Of a DNA stretch of 64,000 nucleotides, positions 25,381 to 33,564 are shown in pieces. This DNA is from JAFEDN01 sp963697455 (GTDB taxonomy: Bacteria; Pseudomonadota; Gammaproteobacteria; Coxiellales; Coxiellaceae): NCBI GenBank assembly GCA_963697455.1, contig CAVOOI010000017.1:167041-231040 (forward strand), in the 5' to 3' direction. The notes below the pieces were generated by a model, which had not been told where the DNA came from, did not search any database, and saw only the letters and a list, made by a program, of their open reading frames with translations. Both the position numbers and the translations under genes were made by a program. The stretch's first letter is position 1; the number at the start of each line of letters is the position of its first letter.

Positions 25381-25418
25381 CTCAACTTGACAAAAAAATC
25401 CACTATTGTCAAGTTGAG
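25381..25418. promoter_or_regulatory. Hairpin at the dsbD ribosome-binding site
   Basis: Perfect 12-bp arms CTCAACTTGACA (25381-25392) and its complement (25407-25418) with a 14-base loop. In the dsbD transcript the 3' arm ends in GTTGAG and overlaps the GAGG just before the GTG start, so folding could mask translation initiation. A mobile REP-like origin is an alternative. Confidence 0.45.
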
Positions 25419-25529
25419 CGGGGACCCAAAATAAGTTACTCTTTACCCAGTGAATCTTCAAAAACTAACCAAGCCAATCTTCTGGTACCGCTGCTAGGAA
25501 TAATCATCTTAAGCTATTGCTGCATAGAT

Positions 25530-26111
25530 TTGCGGGAAGGCATTTTTTTTAACGAAATTCACTACTCTCACCCTTGGATAGGCATTGTTTTTACTCAAAT
25601 TAATAACCTGGGCGCCGGCAAGCCCTATTTTATTATCACCCTTACGATATTTGTCTGGGCATTTATTGCGAAAAATAAAAAATTAGTCTGGATGATGATT
25701 TGTCTTGTGTTAAGCCTCATTTTGAGCGGTTTAATCTGCGATTTAATAAAGCTGATCGGGGGACGCGCCCGGCCGCAAGAATTTTTTTGGAATCACCTTT
25801 ACGGATTTTATTTTTGGCAGTTCGGTAATAATTTTTCGTCTTTTCCCTCAGGCCATTGCACCACGATTGCTGCGGTAGCCACATTTATTTATTTGATGTT
25901 GCGCCGCTTTGGGTGGATTTGTTTATCGGCAGTGATATTAGTCATGCTTGGCCGAATGATTTGTCAGGCGCACTATTTAAGCGATGTTCTCGCCGGCGCT
26001 TATTTAGGCTTCCTAACCTCGTTTTATCTATATCCGCTATACACCAAAGGCATTCTACTGTTAGCGAAGGACCAAAAACAGCAATTGGATGAATCACACT
26101 GGGGCCGTTAA
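25530..26111 (+). CDS. PAP2-family membrane phosphatase
   Basis: At least 193 residues. The phosphatase motifs are KLIGGRARP (C1), PSGHCTT (C2) and GRMICQAHYLSDVLAG (C3, with Gly in place of the usual Ser), spread over about five membrane helices. Such enzymes dephosphorylate lipid or isoprenyl phosphates at the membrane. The TTG used here is a minimum: the frame is open upstream with a hydrophobic stretch (VPLLGIIILSYCC), but no start codon with a ribosome site is seen. The true start may be lost to a frameshift near 25480. The 3' end overlaps the ankyrin gene by 18 bases, convergently. Confidence 0.8.
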   Translation: MREGIFFNEIHYSHPWIGIVFTQINNLGAGKPYFIITLTIFVWAFIAKNKKLVWMMICLVLSLILSGLICDLIKLIGGRARPQEFFWNHLYGFYFWQFGNNFSSFPSGHCTTIAAVATFIYLMLRRFGWICLSAVILVMLGRMICQAHYLSDVLAGAYLGFLTSFYLYPLYTKGILLLAKDQKQQLDESHWGR

Positions 26112-27767
26112 AGTTACCGGCGCTGCTCCCATATTCAAGTTTTTAAATTGATCGGTGTCATTGCTACAAAATTTATCTTTTAATAATTTGATTAGAACAG
26201 AAACACCGAGTGCTTTTTCATTTTCGAAGGTTTCTTGCAATAATATTTTTTTGGGGGTGAAAAAAGCAAAACTAGAGGGGAATATAGGCACTATTGCTTG
26301 CTGAATCTTCACAACTAGTGTACTTATTATTAGCTTATCATTCTTTCGTTCTACAACATAATTAGATATCGCTTCATCAATTAATGTCTGTTCTAGAATG
26401 TACTTTAATATATTTCGGTTATTTTCATCTAAATTGTGTTTTTTGGAAATGACGCGCAGAACCTTGTGAGTTACTCTATCGGTATGGACGACTGTAGTAA
26501 ATTCCTTTTTTCTTTTTTCTTCTATTTCTGGATCCCTAAAAAAATCCACAGTATTAATTGCTACACTCTTTAATTCCGCAGATATCTGCGGTGATTTTCG
26601 GTTTTTGTTATATTCATTCATTAAAGACTCGTATACGATGCATTGATCCTCTTTTTTTAAATTTGGATAGTCAGAAGCTTCCGAAAGAATTCCCTTTACC
26701 GTATTTCTTTCCAACCACAAAGTATAGAGTGAATGCTGCTTTAAAGCAGCTAATTGACCTTGTAAAAATTTAATTTCTTGATCGTTAGGATTAAAGAACG
26801 ATTTTATAAATTCCATATTTCTAGCCAGAACGGGTTTTTTCCCGTTTCTTAGAAAATGTAATCTTTTTTCAACTTGCAGAATAGTATTATTAAGCTCACG
26901 GGTATTTATAATTTTAATTTCATAATCTTCTATTAGTTCTTTAAAAGCTATTTGGGCTGTAAGACAATTCACAACTTCATGATGCCCATATTGCTGAGCA
27001 TACCAAATTGAATCATGTCCATCTTCATCTACAGCTTGAGGATCAGCTCCATTTTTTAACAAAAGTTTAACGAGTTTTAATCGATCGTCCGGATTTTCAA
27101 AATCCCTTTTTTTAGCTGCAAACATTAATGCCGTCAGTGAAAATTCATACTGCCTAAGTCCCCGTGGAATCTGATTCAAATTTAATTTAATATTTTTTTC
27201 TTTGGCTGCTTTTAATGCTAAACTTACAATTTCAAAGTCTGATTCAACAGACCAAAATTCACCTCTTTTTTTATCATTATATCCACAAGTGACATAAATA
27301 GTTGTCAGCAAGCCGTCGGCAAAATTTTCTTGTGAAAAACGAATTTCTTTATTATAATTTTCCTCTATTGAAATGATGCGACAATCTAATCTATTCGTGT
27401 AGACTTGCCAAACACAGCCTTGCTTTTTTAAAGCACTATTAATCACTTTAACAATTAACTCTCTTATGATTCCTATAGATGAACGACGTATATCAAAAAC
27501 TTTTGTATACTTTCTACAGAAAAATTGCTTATTTTCTGAATCATATCTTGTATCATAGGCATATTCTTTGCGTAAATTATAAAATTGAGCTAGGCCAGCA
27601 TGAGGATTAATATCCTGAGAAGAATGTTGTCTGGTGCTGCGATCAATGAGCCCAAAGCCATCTTCGGTGCTGCATAATGAGAACCCACCCTTAAAACTAG
27701 TGCTATCAAAAAGGGCGTCTGGTCCCTGTTGAGATGCTTTTTGTCTAGCATCTTTTCGCCAATTCAT
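26094..27767 (-). CDS. Ankyrin-repeat protein, Dot/Icm effector candidate
   Basis: 557 residues. Ankyrin-like repeats lie at about 213-272 (LTALMFAAKKRDF ... LVKLLLKNGADPQAVDEDGH). The rest has no recognised domain; 280-350 looks coiled-coil. Ankyrin proteins are typical secreted effectors in Legionellales. The start overlaps the end of the 27745-28110 frame by 23 bases. Removing one A from the AAAA at this junction would fuse the two into one protein of about 670 residues (HELAK-DARQKAS). The PmrA-like box lies before the upstream frame, so both share one promoter. Confidence 0.65.
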   Translation of the reverse strand: MNWRKDARQKASQQGPDALFDSTSFKGGFSLCSTEDGFGLIDRSTRQHSSQDINPHAGLAQFYNLRKEYAYDTRYDSENKQFFCRKYTKVFDIRRSSIGIIRELIVKVINSALKKQGCVWQVYTNRLDCRIISIEENYNKEIRFSQENFADGLLTTIYVTCGYNDKKRGEFWSVESDFEIVSLALKAAKEKNIKLNLNQIPRGLRQYEFSLTALMFAAKKRDFENPDDRLKLVKLLLKNGADPQAVDEDGHDSIWYAQQYGHHEVVNCLTAQIAFKELIEDYEIKIINTRELNNTILQVEKRLHFLRNGKKPVLARNMEFIKSFFNPNDQEIKFLQGQLAALKQHSLYTLWLERNTVKGILSEASDYPNLKKEDQCIVYESLMNEYNKNRKSPQISAELKSVAINTVDFFRDPEIEEKRKKEFTTVVHTDRVTHKVLRVISKKHNLDENNRNILKYILEQTLIDEAISNYVVERKNDKLIISTLVVKIQQAIVPIFPSSFAFFTPKKILLQETFENEKALGVSVLIKLLKDKFCSNDTDQFKNLNMGAAPVTLTAPV

Positions 27768-28110
27768 GAACTATCCCAGTTAGATTTCTCCTGGGTTTGA
27801 TCACCTGCCCATAAAGATCAATAATTTCATCGACTTCTTGAGAGCTGCTGCCACAACTAGAAGTAGGCAGAAGCCATACTATTAAACATTGCTTGCCATA
27901 GATTAGCTCAATTCGCCAATCTACTACAAATTTTTGCGCTAATCTTTTATATTCAGAAGTTTTACATAAAAATTGGATGGATTCCGAATCAATTATGTTA
28001 TTTTTTTTAATAGACTCAAAATCTATTCCTTCTTTTAAGGATAGTAATGGCCCTAAGTCAGACCCGTCTTCTTCTTTAATATCTATATTTTTATTTTCGT
28101 CATTCTGCAT
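27745..28110 (-). CDS. Unknown protein; probable N-terminal part of the ankyrin effector
   Basis: 121 residues, acidic N-terminus (NDENKNIDIKEEDGSD). A basic/aromatic segment follows (KFVVDWRIELIYGKQCLIVW). No family recognised. It either encodes a separate small protein translationally coupled to the next gene or, more likely, the first part of the same gene split by a one-base insertion near 27750. It carries the PmrA-like promoter directly upstream. No clear ribosome site. Confidence 0.5.
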   Translation of the reverse strand: MQNDENKNIDIKEEDGSDLGPLLSLKEGIDFESIKKNNIIDSESIQFLCKTSEYKRLAQKFVVDWRIELIYGKQCLIVWLLPTSSCGSSSQEVDEIIDLYGQVIKPRRNLTGIVHELAKRC

Positions 28111-28142
28111 TCTTTTAACATTAATAATTTTTATTGGTATTT

Positions 28143-28178
28143 TTTATATTACTAATAATTTGTTAAGGCAATATTAAT
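28143..28178 (-). promoter_or_regulatory. PmrA-like box upstream of the ankyrin gene
   Basis: Minus strand: ATTAATATT-GC-CTTAACAAA (28178 to 28159), then TATAAA (28148 to 28143). The first half-site is 8 of 9 and the second keeps CTTAA. Position is 49-68 bases before the ATG at 28110. Confidence 0.55.
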
Positions 28179-28264
28179 TTTTTGCAGAAATGGGGGGGGT
28201 TATACTTAGAGCGGTGGAATGCAGCATATAATTCAGGAAGCAGCGCTCGCTTCACCGGGAATTG

Positions 28265-30970
28265 CTAAGGCCACGGGCTTACGCCCGTGGCTTCCTGGTT
28301 AGCTGGTTTCTTGAGCATTTGACGCAGCACGTATTGCAATATGCCGCCATGACGATAGTAGGTAGCTTCTTCCTGGGTATCAATACGGCTGTTGAGCTTA
28401 GCGTTTATGCTAGATCCATCGGCCCGTTTGATCTGCATGATCAATTGGGCACGCGGCTCAACACCTTGAGTTAGACCATCAATAGTAATGATTTCACTGC
28501 CGTCTAATTTTAAAGTCTTGCGAGTAGCTCCCTCAGCAAATTCCAGTGGCAATACTCCCATGCCAATTAAATTGGAACGATGGATGCGCTCAAAACTCTC
28601 TGCAATCACCGCTTTCACTCCCAGTAATAAAGTGCCTTTGGCCGCCCAGTCTCTTGAAGAGCCAGTGCCATATTCACGACCGGCGATAATGACTAACGGA
28701 ATATTGGCGTTTTGATACTGCATTGCCGCATCATAAATGGATAACACCTTTTTATCGGGATAATGAAGAGTAAATCCACCTTCAATTCCCGGAACCATTT
28801 CATTGCGAATGCGAATGTTGGCAAACGTACCACGCACCATGACCTCATGATTACCTCGCCGCGCACCATAAGAGTTAAAATCTTTGACTGTGACCCCATG
28901 TGCTTGTAAATAATGGCCTGCGGGACTGTCAGCTTTAATCGCGCCCGCCGGAGAGATATGGTCTGTGGTCACACTATCGCCTAATAAGGCTAAAATACGC
29001 GCGTTATCAATATTTTTCAGCGCTGCGGGCTGTTCAGTCATGCTATTAAAAAATGTCGGATGCTGCACGTAAGTGGAATCATTTTGCCACTGAAACAGAG
29101 CACTTTCGGTGATTGGAATTTTTTTCCATTCTGCGTCGCCGTCAAATACTTCAGCATATTCTTTCGCGAACATATTGCGGCTGACTTTGGCAACCGCTTC
29201 CGCTACCTCCGCTTGTGAAGGCCACAGATCTTTTAAATACACAGGATTGCCCGCGCCATCAACGGCAACCGGTTCGCGAGTTAAATCAACCCGAGTAGTG
29301 CCTGCTAAAGCATAGATGACCACCAAAGGGGGCGAAGCCAACCAGTTGGTTTTAGTCAACGGATGAATCCGGCCTTCAAAATTGCGGTTGCCGGACAACA
29401 CTGCGCCCACTAATAAATCATTGTCTTGAATGGTTTTAGTCACGCTATCCGGCAATGGGCCGGAATTGCCGATACAAGTAGTGCAGCCATAACCCACTAA
29501 ATAAAACCCGAGTTTCTCCAAGTAAGGCATTAATCCAGCTTTCTCTAAATAATCGGTGACTACTTTCGATCCGGGAGCGAGAGACGCTTTGACCCAAGGT
29601 TTGATATTGATGCCTTTTTCTACGGCCTTCTTCGCCACCAAACCCGCGCCTAGCATCACGCTGGGATTAGACGTATTGGTACAACTGGTAATCGCCGCAA
29701 TCACTAAATCGCCATGGTGCATACGATAGCCATCAGTATTATTAAAATCTTGATCAATTAGCGCTGTTTTACCCGCTTGCTCAATAGCTAACTCAGTAGC
29801 CTGTCTTAAACCATTCAAACTCACTCGATCCTGCGGACGCTTGGGGCCAGCTAAACTGGCTTCGACGGTGGCTAAATTTAAAGACAATTTTTCGCTGAAC
29901 ACGGGTTCAGGCGAATTGGCGTCATGCCACAGCCCTTGGGCCTGCGCGTAAGCTTTCACTAAATCGATAGTCTGCGAATCGCGATTAGTCAGCCGTAAGT
30001 AGCGGATGGTTTCTTCGTCAATCGGAAACAGTCCGCAAGTCGCGCCGTATTCAGGGGCCATATTGCCGATAGTGGCGCGATCCGCTACCGGTAATTCGTG
30101 TAAGCCCGGGCCATAAAATTCTACAAATTTGCCGACTACCCCTTTTGCGCGCAACATTTGGGTGACCGTCAACACTAAATCAGTGGCGGTAATACCTTCA
30201 CGCAACTTTCCTTCTAACCGGAAACCAACTACTTCTGGAATCAGCATAGAAATAGGTTGTCCCAGCATGGCCGCTTCGGCTTCAATACCGCCAACTCCCC
30301 AACCCAATACGCCTAAACCGTTGATCATGGTGGTATGACTATCCGTACCCACTAAGGTATCCGGGTAGGCCATTTGCACGCCATTCTCTTGACTAGACCA
30401 GACTCCCCGGCCTATATATTCCAAATTGACTTGATGACAAATCCCCGTTCCAGGCGGTACTAAACGGAAGTTATCAAAAGCTTTTTGGCCCCATTTTAAA
30501 AATTGATAGCGCTCGCGGTTACGATTAATTTCAATGCGGGTATTATCAGCATAAGCTTCTTCAGTGCCGAACTCATCGACCTGCACTGAATGATCAATGA
30601 TCAAGTCAACCGGACATAAAGGATTGATCTTTTCCGGATCGCCGTGCATGGCGGCCATCGCTGCACGCATCGCAGCCAAATCTACGACCGCGGGCACCCC
30701 GGTAAAATCCTGCATCAGCACTCGCGCCGGGTGATAAGCAATCTCATGAGTTGAGCGCTGGGTCTTTAACCAATCCGCAACCGCCTGAATGTCGTGATTA
30801 GTCACTTTATGACCATCTTCATGGCGCAATAAATTCTCTAACAAGATTTTCAAGGAAAACGGCAAATTCTCAATCTTGCCTAAATGTTTAGCCGCCTCAG
30901 GCAGACTAAAATAGGTATATTTTTGACCATTAACGGTTAATTCGCGACACGATTTGAAGCTGTCGGACAT
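28265..30970 (-). CDS. acnA: Aconitate hydratase A
   Basis: 901 residues. It isomerises citrate to isocitrate in the TCA cycle through a [4Fe-4S] cluster. Cluster Cys are in TSCTNTSNPSVML and GYGCTTCIGNSGPL. Other landmarks: GVVGKFVEFYG, the swivel domain SYGARRGNHEVM and AGREYGTGSSRDWAAKGTLL. The last residues (NQEATGVSPWP) are encoded by a REP-like hairpin (28270-28291), so the native C-terminus seems replaced or extended by the repeat. Start ATG follows TATGTCC-type leader with weak ribosome site. Stand-alone gene. Confidence 0.95.
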   Translation of the reverse strand: MSDSFKSCRELTVNGQKYTYFSLPEAAKHLGKIENLPFSLKILLENLLRHEDGHKVTNHDIQAVADWLKTQRSTHEIAYHPARVLMQDFTGVPAVVDLAAMRAAMAAMHGDPEKINPLCPVDLIIDHSVQVDEFGTEEAYADNTRIEINRNRERYQFLKWGQKAFDNFRLVPPGTGICHQVNLEYIGRGVWSSQENGVQMAYPDTLVGTDSHTTMINGLGVLGWGVGGIEAEAAMLGQPISMLIPEVVGFRLEGKLREGITATDLVLTVTQMLRAKGVVGKFVEFYGPGLHELPVADRATIGNMAPEYGATCGLFPIDEETIRYLRLTNRDSQTIDLVKAYAQAQGLWHDANSPEPVFSEKLSLNLATVEASLAGPKRPQDRVSLNGLRQATELAIEQAGKTALIDQDFNNTDGYRMHHGDLVIAAITSCTNTSNPSVMLGAGLVAKKAVEKGINIKPWVKASLAPGSKVVTDYLEKAGLMPYLEKLGFYLVGYGCTTCIGNSGPLPDSVTKTIQDNDLLVGAVLSGNRNFEGRIHPLTKTNWLASPPLVVIYALAGTTRVDLTREPVAVDGAGNPVYLKDLWPSQAEVAEAVAKVSRNMFAKEYAEVFDGDAEWKKIPITESALFQWQNDSTYVQHPTFFNSMTEQPAALKNIDNARILALLGDSVTTDHISPAGAIKADSPAGHYLQAHGVTVKDFNSYGARRGNHEVMVRGTFANIRIRNEMVPGIEGGFTLHYPDKKVLSIYDAAMQYQNANIPLVIIAGREYGTGSSRDWAAKGTLLLGVKAVIAESFERIHRSNLIGMGVLPLEFAEGATRKTLKLDGSEIITIDGLTQGVEPRAQLIMQIKRADGSSINAKLNSRIDTQEEATYYRHGGILQYVLRQMLKKPANQEATGVSPWP
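28270..28291. repeat. REP-like hairpin inside the 3' end of acnA
   Basis: Perfect 9-bp stem GCCACGGGC (28270-28278), TTAC loop, GCCCGTGGC (28283-28291). The sequence type resembles palindromes found near IS200/IS605-like elements; that link is from memory. It can also terminate acnA transcription. Confidence 0.6.
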
Positions 30971-31174
30971 ATAGTTCTCCCAAAATTAAATTTTAGCCTA
31001 AATTACTCCTTTTCTCAGGAAAAATCCAAATTTGAGATAATCGTTAGAACTTAGCGCACTAATGTGGAACCAGCTCTATTTGCACCATTACGATACGTAC
31101 AGTTTGCGAACATCTGCACGTATCCAGTTGTTAAGGAGCAAAGAACTGTATATAATGTTTTATATTTTAGAGTG

Positions 31175-31345
31175 ATGCGAATCAATAACACAGAAAAAAT
31201 AAACATAACAACTCTCGATTCCCATAGAAGCTATTATCTTGAGGCACTAAAAACTGAATTTCCTGACTTGGAAAAAACTTTGAATGGCTTCCATTCTGAA
31301 CAGGACGTCCTCTTTTTCGCAACCCGAAAACGACTGCCATCCTAG
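31175..31345 (+). CDS. Short open frame of doubtful coding status
   Basis: 56 codons from ATG (RINNTEKINITTLDSHRSYY ... HSEQDVLFFATRKRLPS); open upstream to 31064. No family or ribosome site seen. The 635 bases between acnA and the ATPase gene otherwise hold only the acnA promoter region and the inverted repeats from 31512. It may be a gene remnant. Confidence 0.25.
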   Translation: MRINNTEKINITTLDSHRSYYLEALKTEFPDLEKTLNGFHSEQDVLFFATRKRLPS

Positions 31346-31511
31346 ACAACTGGGGAATAGACTACCAAAAAAACTACTCTAAGAAAATGTATTTACTCTG
31401 GACTCAAGAGCATAGTCAACCTACTTCGAGCCCTCGACCTTCTTCCGATTTCAGTCTCTAAAAATGAACCGGCAGCTTACTGAAACCCCCTATAATGGCC
31501 TTGACAAAAAA

Positions 31512-31603
31512 GATATCGCCACTTATTATTTTCGATAAGCGGCGATATCTGTTTTTTAAAATGAGATGTCGCCGCCTATCAGCAAACAATAAGTGGCGAT
31601 ATC
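31512..31603. repeat. Four alternating copies of a 16-bp motif directly before an AAA ATPase gene
   Basis: Motif ATAAGYGGCGATATC appears as: inverted at 31512-31527, direct at 31534-31549, inverted at 31565-31580, direct at 31588-31603. The outer pair is a perfect 16-bp inverted repeat; the inner pair matches at 15 of 17. A TTGACA (31501-31506), 17-base, TATTAT (31524-31529) promoter overlaps the first copy. The last copy ends two bases before the ATPase ATG. Confidence 0.75.
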
Positions 31604-31605
31604 GT

Positions 31606-33069
31606 ATGAAAAAAGTCATCGGTCGAGAACGTGAAATACAGCTTTTGCAAGAAGTCTGGAATTCCACCAAAGCGGAATTTGTCGCCGTTTATGGGAGACG
31701 CCGTGTCGGTAAAACCTATTTAATTCGAGAGTTCTTTCAATCGAAAGGCTTCTATCTCGAATTTACCGGCGTTAAAGACGGCAATAAACATGAGCAGTTA
31801 GCGCGCTTTACTGAAACTTTGGCTCGGAAATTTTATCCTGAAATCAGTTTACAACCGCCTCCAACCTGGCATGCAGCGTTTGAATTACTCAGTTCTGAAT
31901 TAATGAAACTACCAAAATCTAAAAAGGTCACGCTATTTTTTGATGAACTACCTTGGATGGCCACAAAAAAGTCCGGCTTGATTCAAGCTTTGGATTATTT
32001 TTGGAACACACGTTGGAGTCAATGGCGGCAATTAAAACTAATTGTTTGCGGCTCAGCAGCTTCATGGATGCTGGATCATTTAATTAATGCTAAAGGTGGG
32101 CTGTATAATCGGCTCACCCACACTTTACAACTGTCTCCTTTTAATTTACTCCAAACTAAACAATTTTTAAGTAGCCGGGGCTTTCATTGGAAACCCATCC
32201 ACGTTGCAGATCTTTATTTAGTTATGGGCGGCATTCCCCATTATTTGGAACAAATTAAAAAATCTAAATCGGTTATTCAAAACATTGATTCGATTTGTTT
32301 TCAACAAGATGGCTTGCTCTATAATGAATTTTCACGTTTATATCCGGCTTTATTTGATGACCCAGAGCTTAGCATACGGATTATGCGCATTATCAGTAAA
32401 CATCATCACGGCGTCAGTAAAGAAATCCTGGTTCGAGAAGTCGGAAAAACCACCGGCGGAAGATTTGACAAACGTCTTGATGAATTAGCGGCATCCGGCT
32501 TTATCCAAGGCTTCATCCCTTATGGTCACAAAAAACGTGATCAATTTTTTCGAGTGACCGATGAATATACGCTCTTTTACTTAAAATGGATCGCTGAATT
32601 CGCGGAACACCGCTCAATCGCCCTACAAAATAAATCTTACTGGACCACTGTCAGCAATACTTCTGCTTGGTACAGCTGGGCAGGTTATGCATTTGAAATA
32701 CTTTGCTTTAAGCATATCGATAACATCTTGGAAGCCCTTGGCATCGCTCACATTCCCTGCAAAATTGGTAGTTGGCGATACGCACCGCTCAAAAAATCTT
32801 CTGAGACAGGCGCCCAAATAGATCTACTGTTTGATCGCGCAGACCACGTGATTACTTTATGTGAAATTAAATACAGCCATAAACCTTTCGTTATTGATAA
32901 AGCCTATGCGCAAAATTTAAAGAATAAAATAGAGACGTTCGAACGCCACTTTCCCACCCACAAACAAGTCAATTTGGCACTTATTACGCCCTTCGGCCTA
33001 AAGCCCAGTATTTGGTCAGAGGAATTGGTAAGCCATGAAATTGACCTCCTTGACCTTTTTGTACATTAG
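31606..33069 (+). CDS. Archaeal-type AAA ATPase with PD-(D/E)XK-like C-terminal domain (DUF234-like)
   Basis: 487 residues from ATG 31606; the frame is open to 31495 but that part only reads through the inverted repeats. Walker A is YGRRRVGKTYLI, Walker B LFFDELPWM. A winged-helix-like region at about 260-310 (GVSKEILVREVGKTTGGRFD) precedes a C-terminal domain with ETGAQIDLLF and TLCEIKYSHK, the D...ExK pattern of PD-(D/E)XK proteins. Biological role of this multicopy family is unknown. It stands alone, preceded by a large inverted repeat. Confidence 0.82.
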   Translation: MKKVIGREREIQLLQEVWNSTKAEFVAVYGRRRVGKTYLIREFFQSKGFYLEFTGVKDGNKHEQLARFTETLARKFYPEISLQPPPTWHAAFELLSSELMKLPKSKKVTLFFDELPWMATKKSGLIQALDYFWNTRWSQWRQLKLIVCGSAASWMLDHLINAKGGLYNRLTHTLQLSPFNLLQTKQFLSSRGFHWKPIHVADLYLVMGGIPHYLEQIKKSKSVIQNIDSICFQQDGLLYNEFSRLYPALFDDPELSIRIMRIISKHHHGVSKEILVREVGKTTGGRFDKRLDELAASGFIQGFIPYGHKKRDQFFRVTDEYTLFYLKWIAEFAEHRSIALQNKSYWTTVSNTSAWYSWAGYAFEILCFKHIDNILEALGIAHIPCKIGSWRYAPLKKSSETGAQIDLLFDRADHVITLCEIKYSHKPFVIDKAYAQNLKNKIETFERHFPTHKQVNLALITPFGLKPSIWSEELVSHEIDLLDLFVH

Positions 33070-33124
33070 GAAGTAGAAAGAAGGTGCATGTTAAATTTAA
33101 ATGCCCATGCTTCCGGCATATACT

Positions 33125-33151
33125 CTTGAATTGTGGAAAATTGCCCTAATA
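33125..33151 (+). promoter_or_regulatory. Sigma-32-like heat-shock promoter of groESL
   Basis: CTTGAA at 33125-33130, 13-base spacer, CCCTAATA at 33144-33151. This fits the sigma-32 pattern (CTTGAA ... CCCCATnT). It lies 75 bases before the groES ATG. Confidence 0.65.
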
Positions 33152-33226
33152 TATCGGCTATAGGGCGTTGGCGGACTATTAAGCCGCCAGCAGTTGTAAA
33201 TATTTTAAACAATAGTGGAGAAAACT

Positions 33227-33538
33227 ATGGCAGTGACTGAACAAGTCGATGTAAAGATAAGACCATTAGGGGACCGTGCTTTAGTTGAACGCGTCGAAGC
33301 CGATTTAAGATCAGCTGGGGGTATCGTACTACCTGGAGCGGCTAAAGAGAAACCGCAAGAAGGTATCGTGCGTCGAATCGGCGCTGGTGCGAGAGACAAA
33401 GACGGCAAGGTCGTTCCCATGTCGGTTAAAGTCGGCGATAAGATCATTTTTGGTAAATACTCTGGCAGCGAAATTAAAATCGCGGGTAAAGAGTACGTTG
33501 TGGTTCGTGAAGACGACATCATTGGTATTATTGAATAA
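33227..33538 (+). CDS. groES: Co-chaperonin GroES
   Basis: 103 residues from ATG 33227 with GGAG 8 bases before. It caps the GroEL ring. The core begins DVKIRPLGDRALVERVEA; the mobile loop is SAGGIVLPGAAKEKPQEG and the C-terminal strand YVVVREDDIIGIIE. It is a few residues longer than E. coli GroES at the N-terminus. It precedes groEL by 26 bases in the usual operon. Confidence 0.97.
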   Translation: MAVTEQVDVKIRPLGDRALVERVEADLRSAGGIVLPGAAKEKPQEGIVRRIGAGARDKDGKVVPMSVKVGDKIIFGKYSGSEIKIAGKEYVVVREDDIIGIIE

Positions 33539-33564
33539 TTTCTAAATTTTAGAGGAAATAAATT

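Noticed and set aside
31495..31605. In-frame N-terminal extension of the AAA ATPase at 31606
   Set aside because: It only translates the alternating inverted repeats, has no ribosome site, and the ATPase fold starts at MKKVIGRERE.
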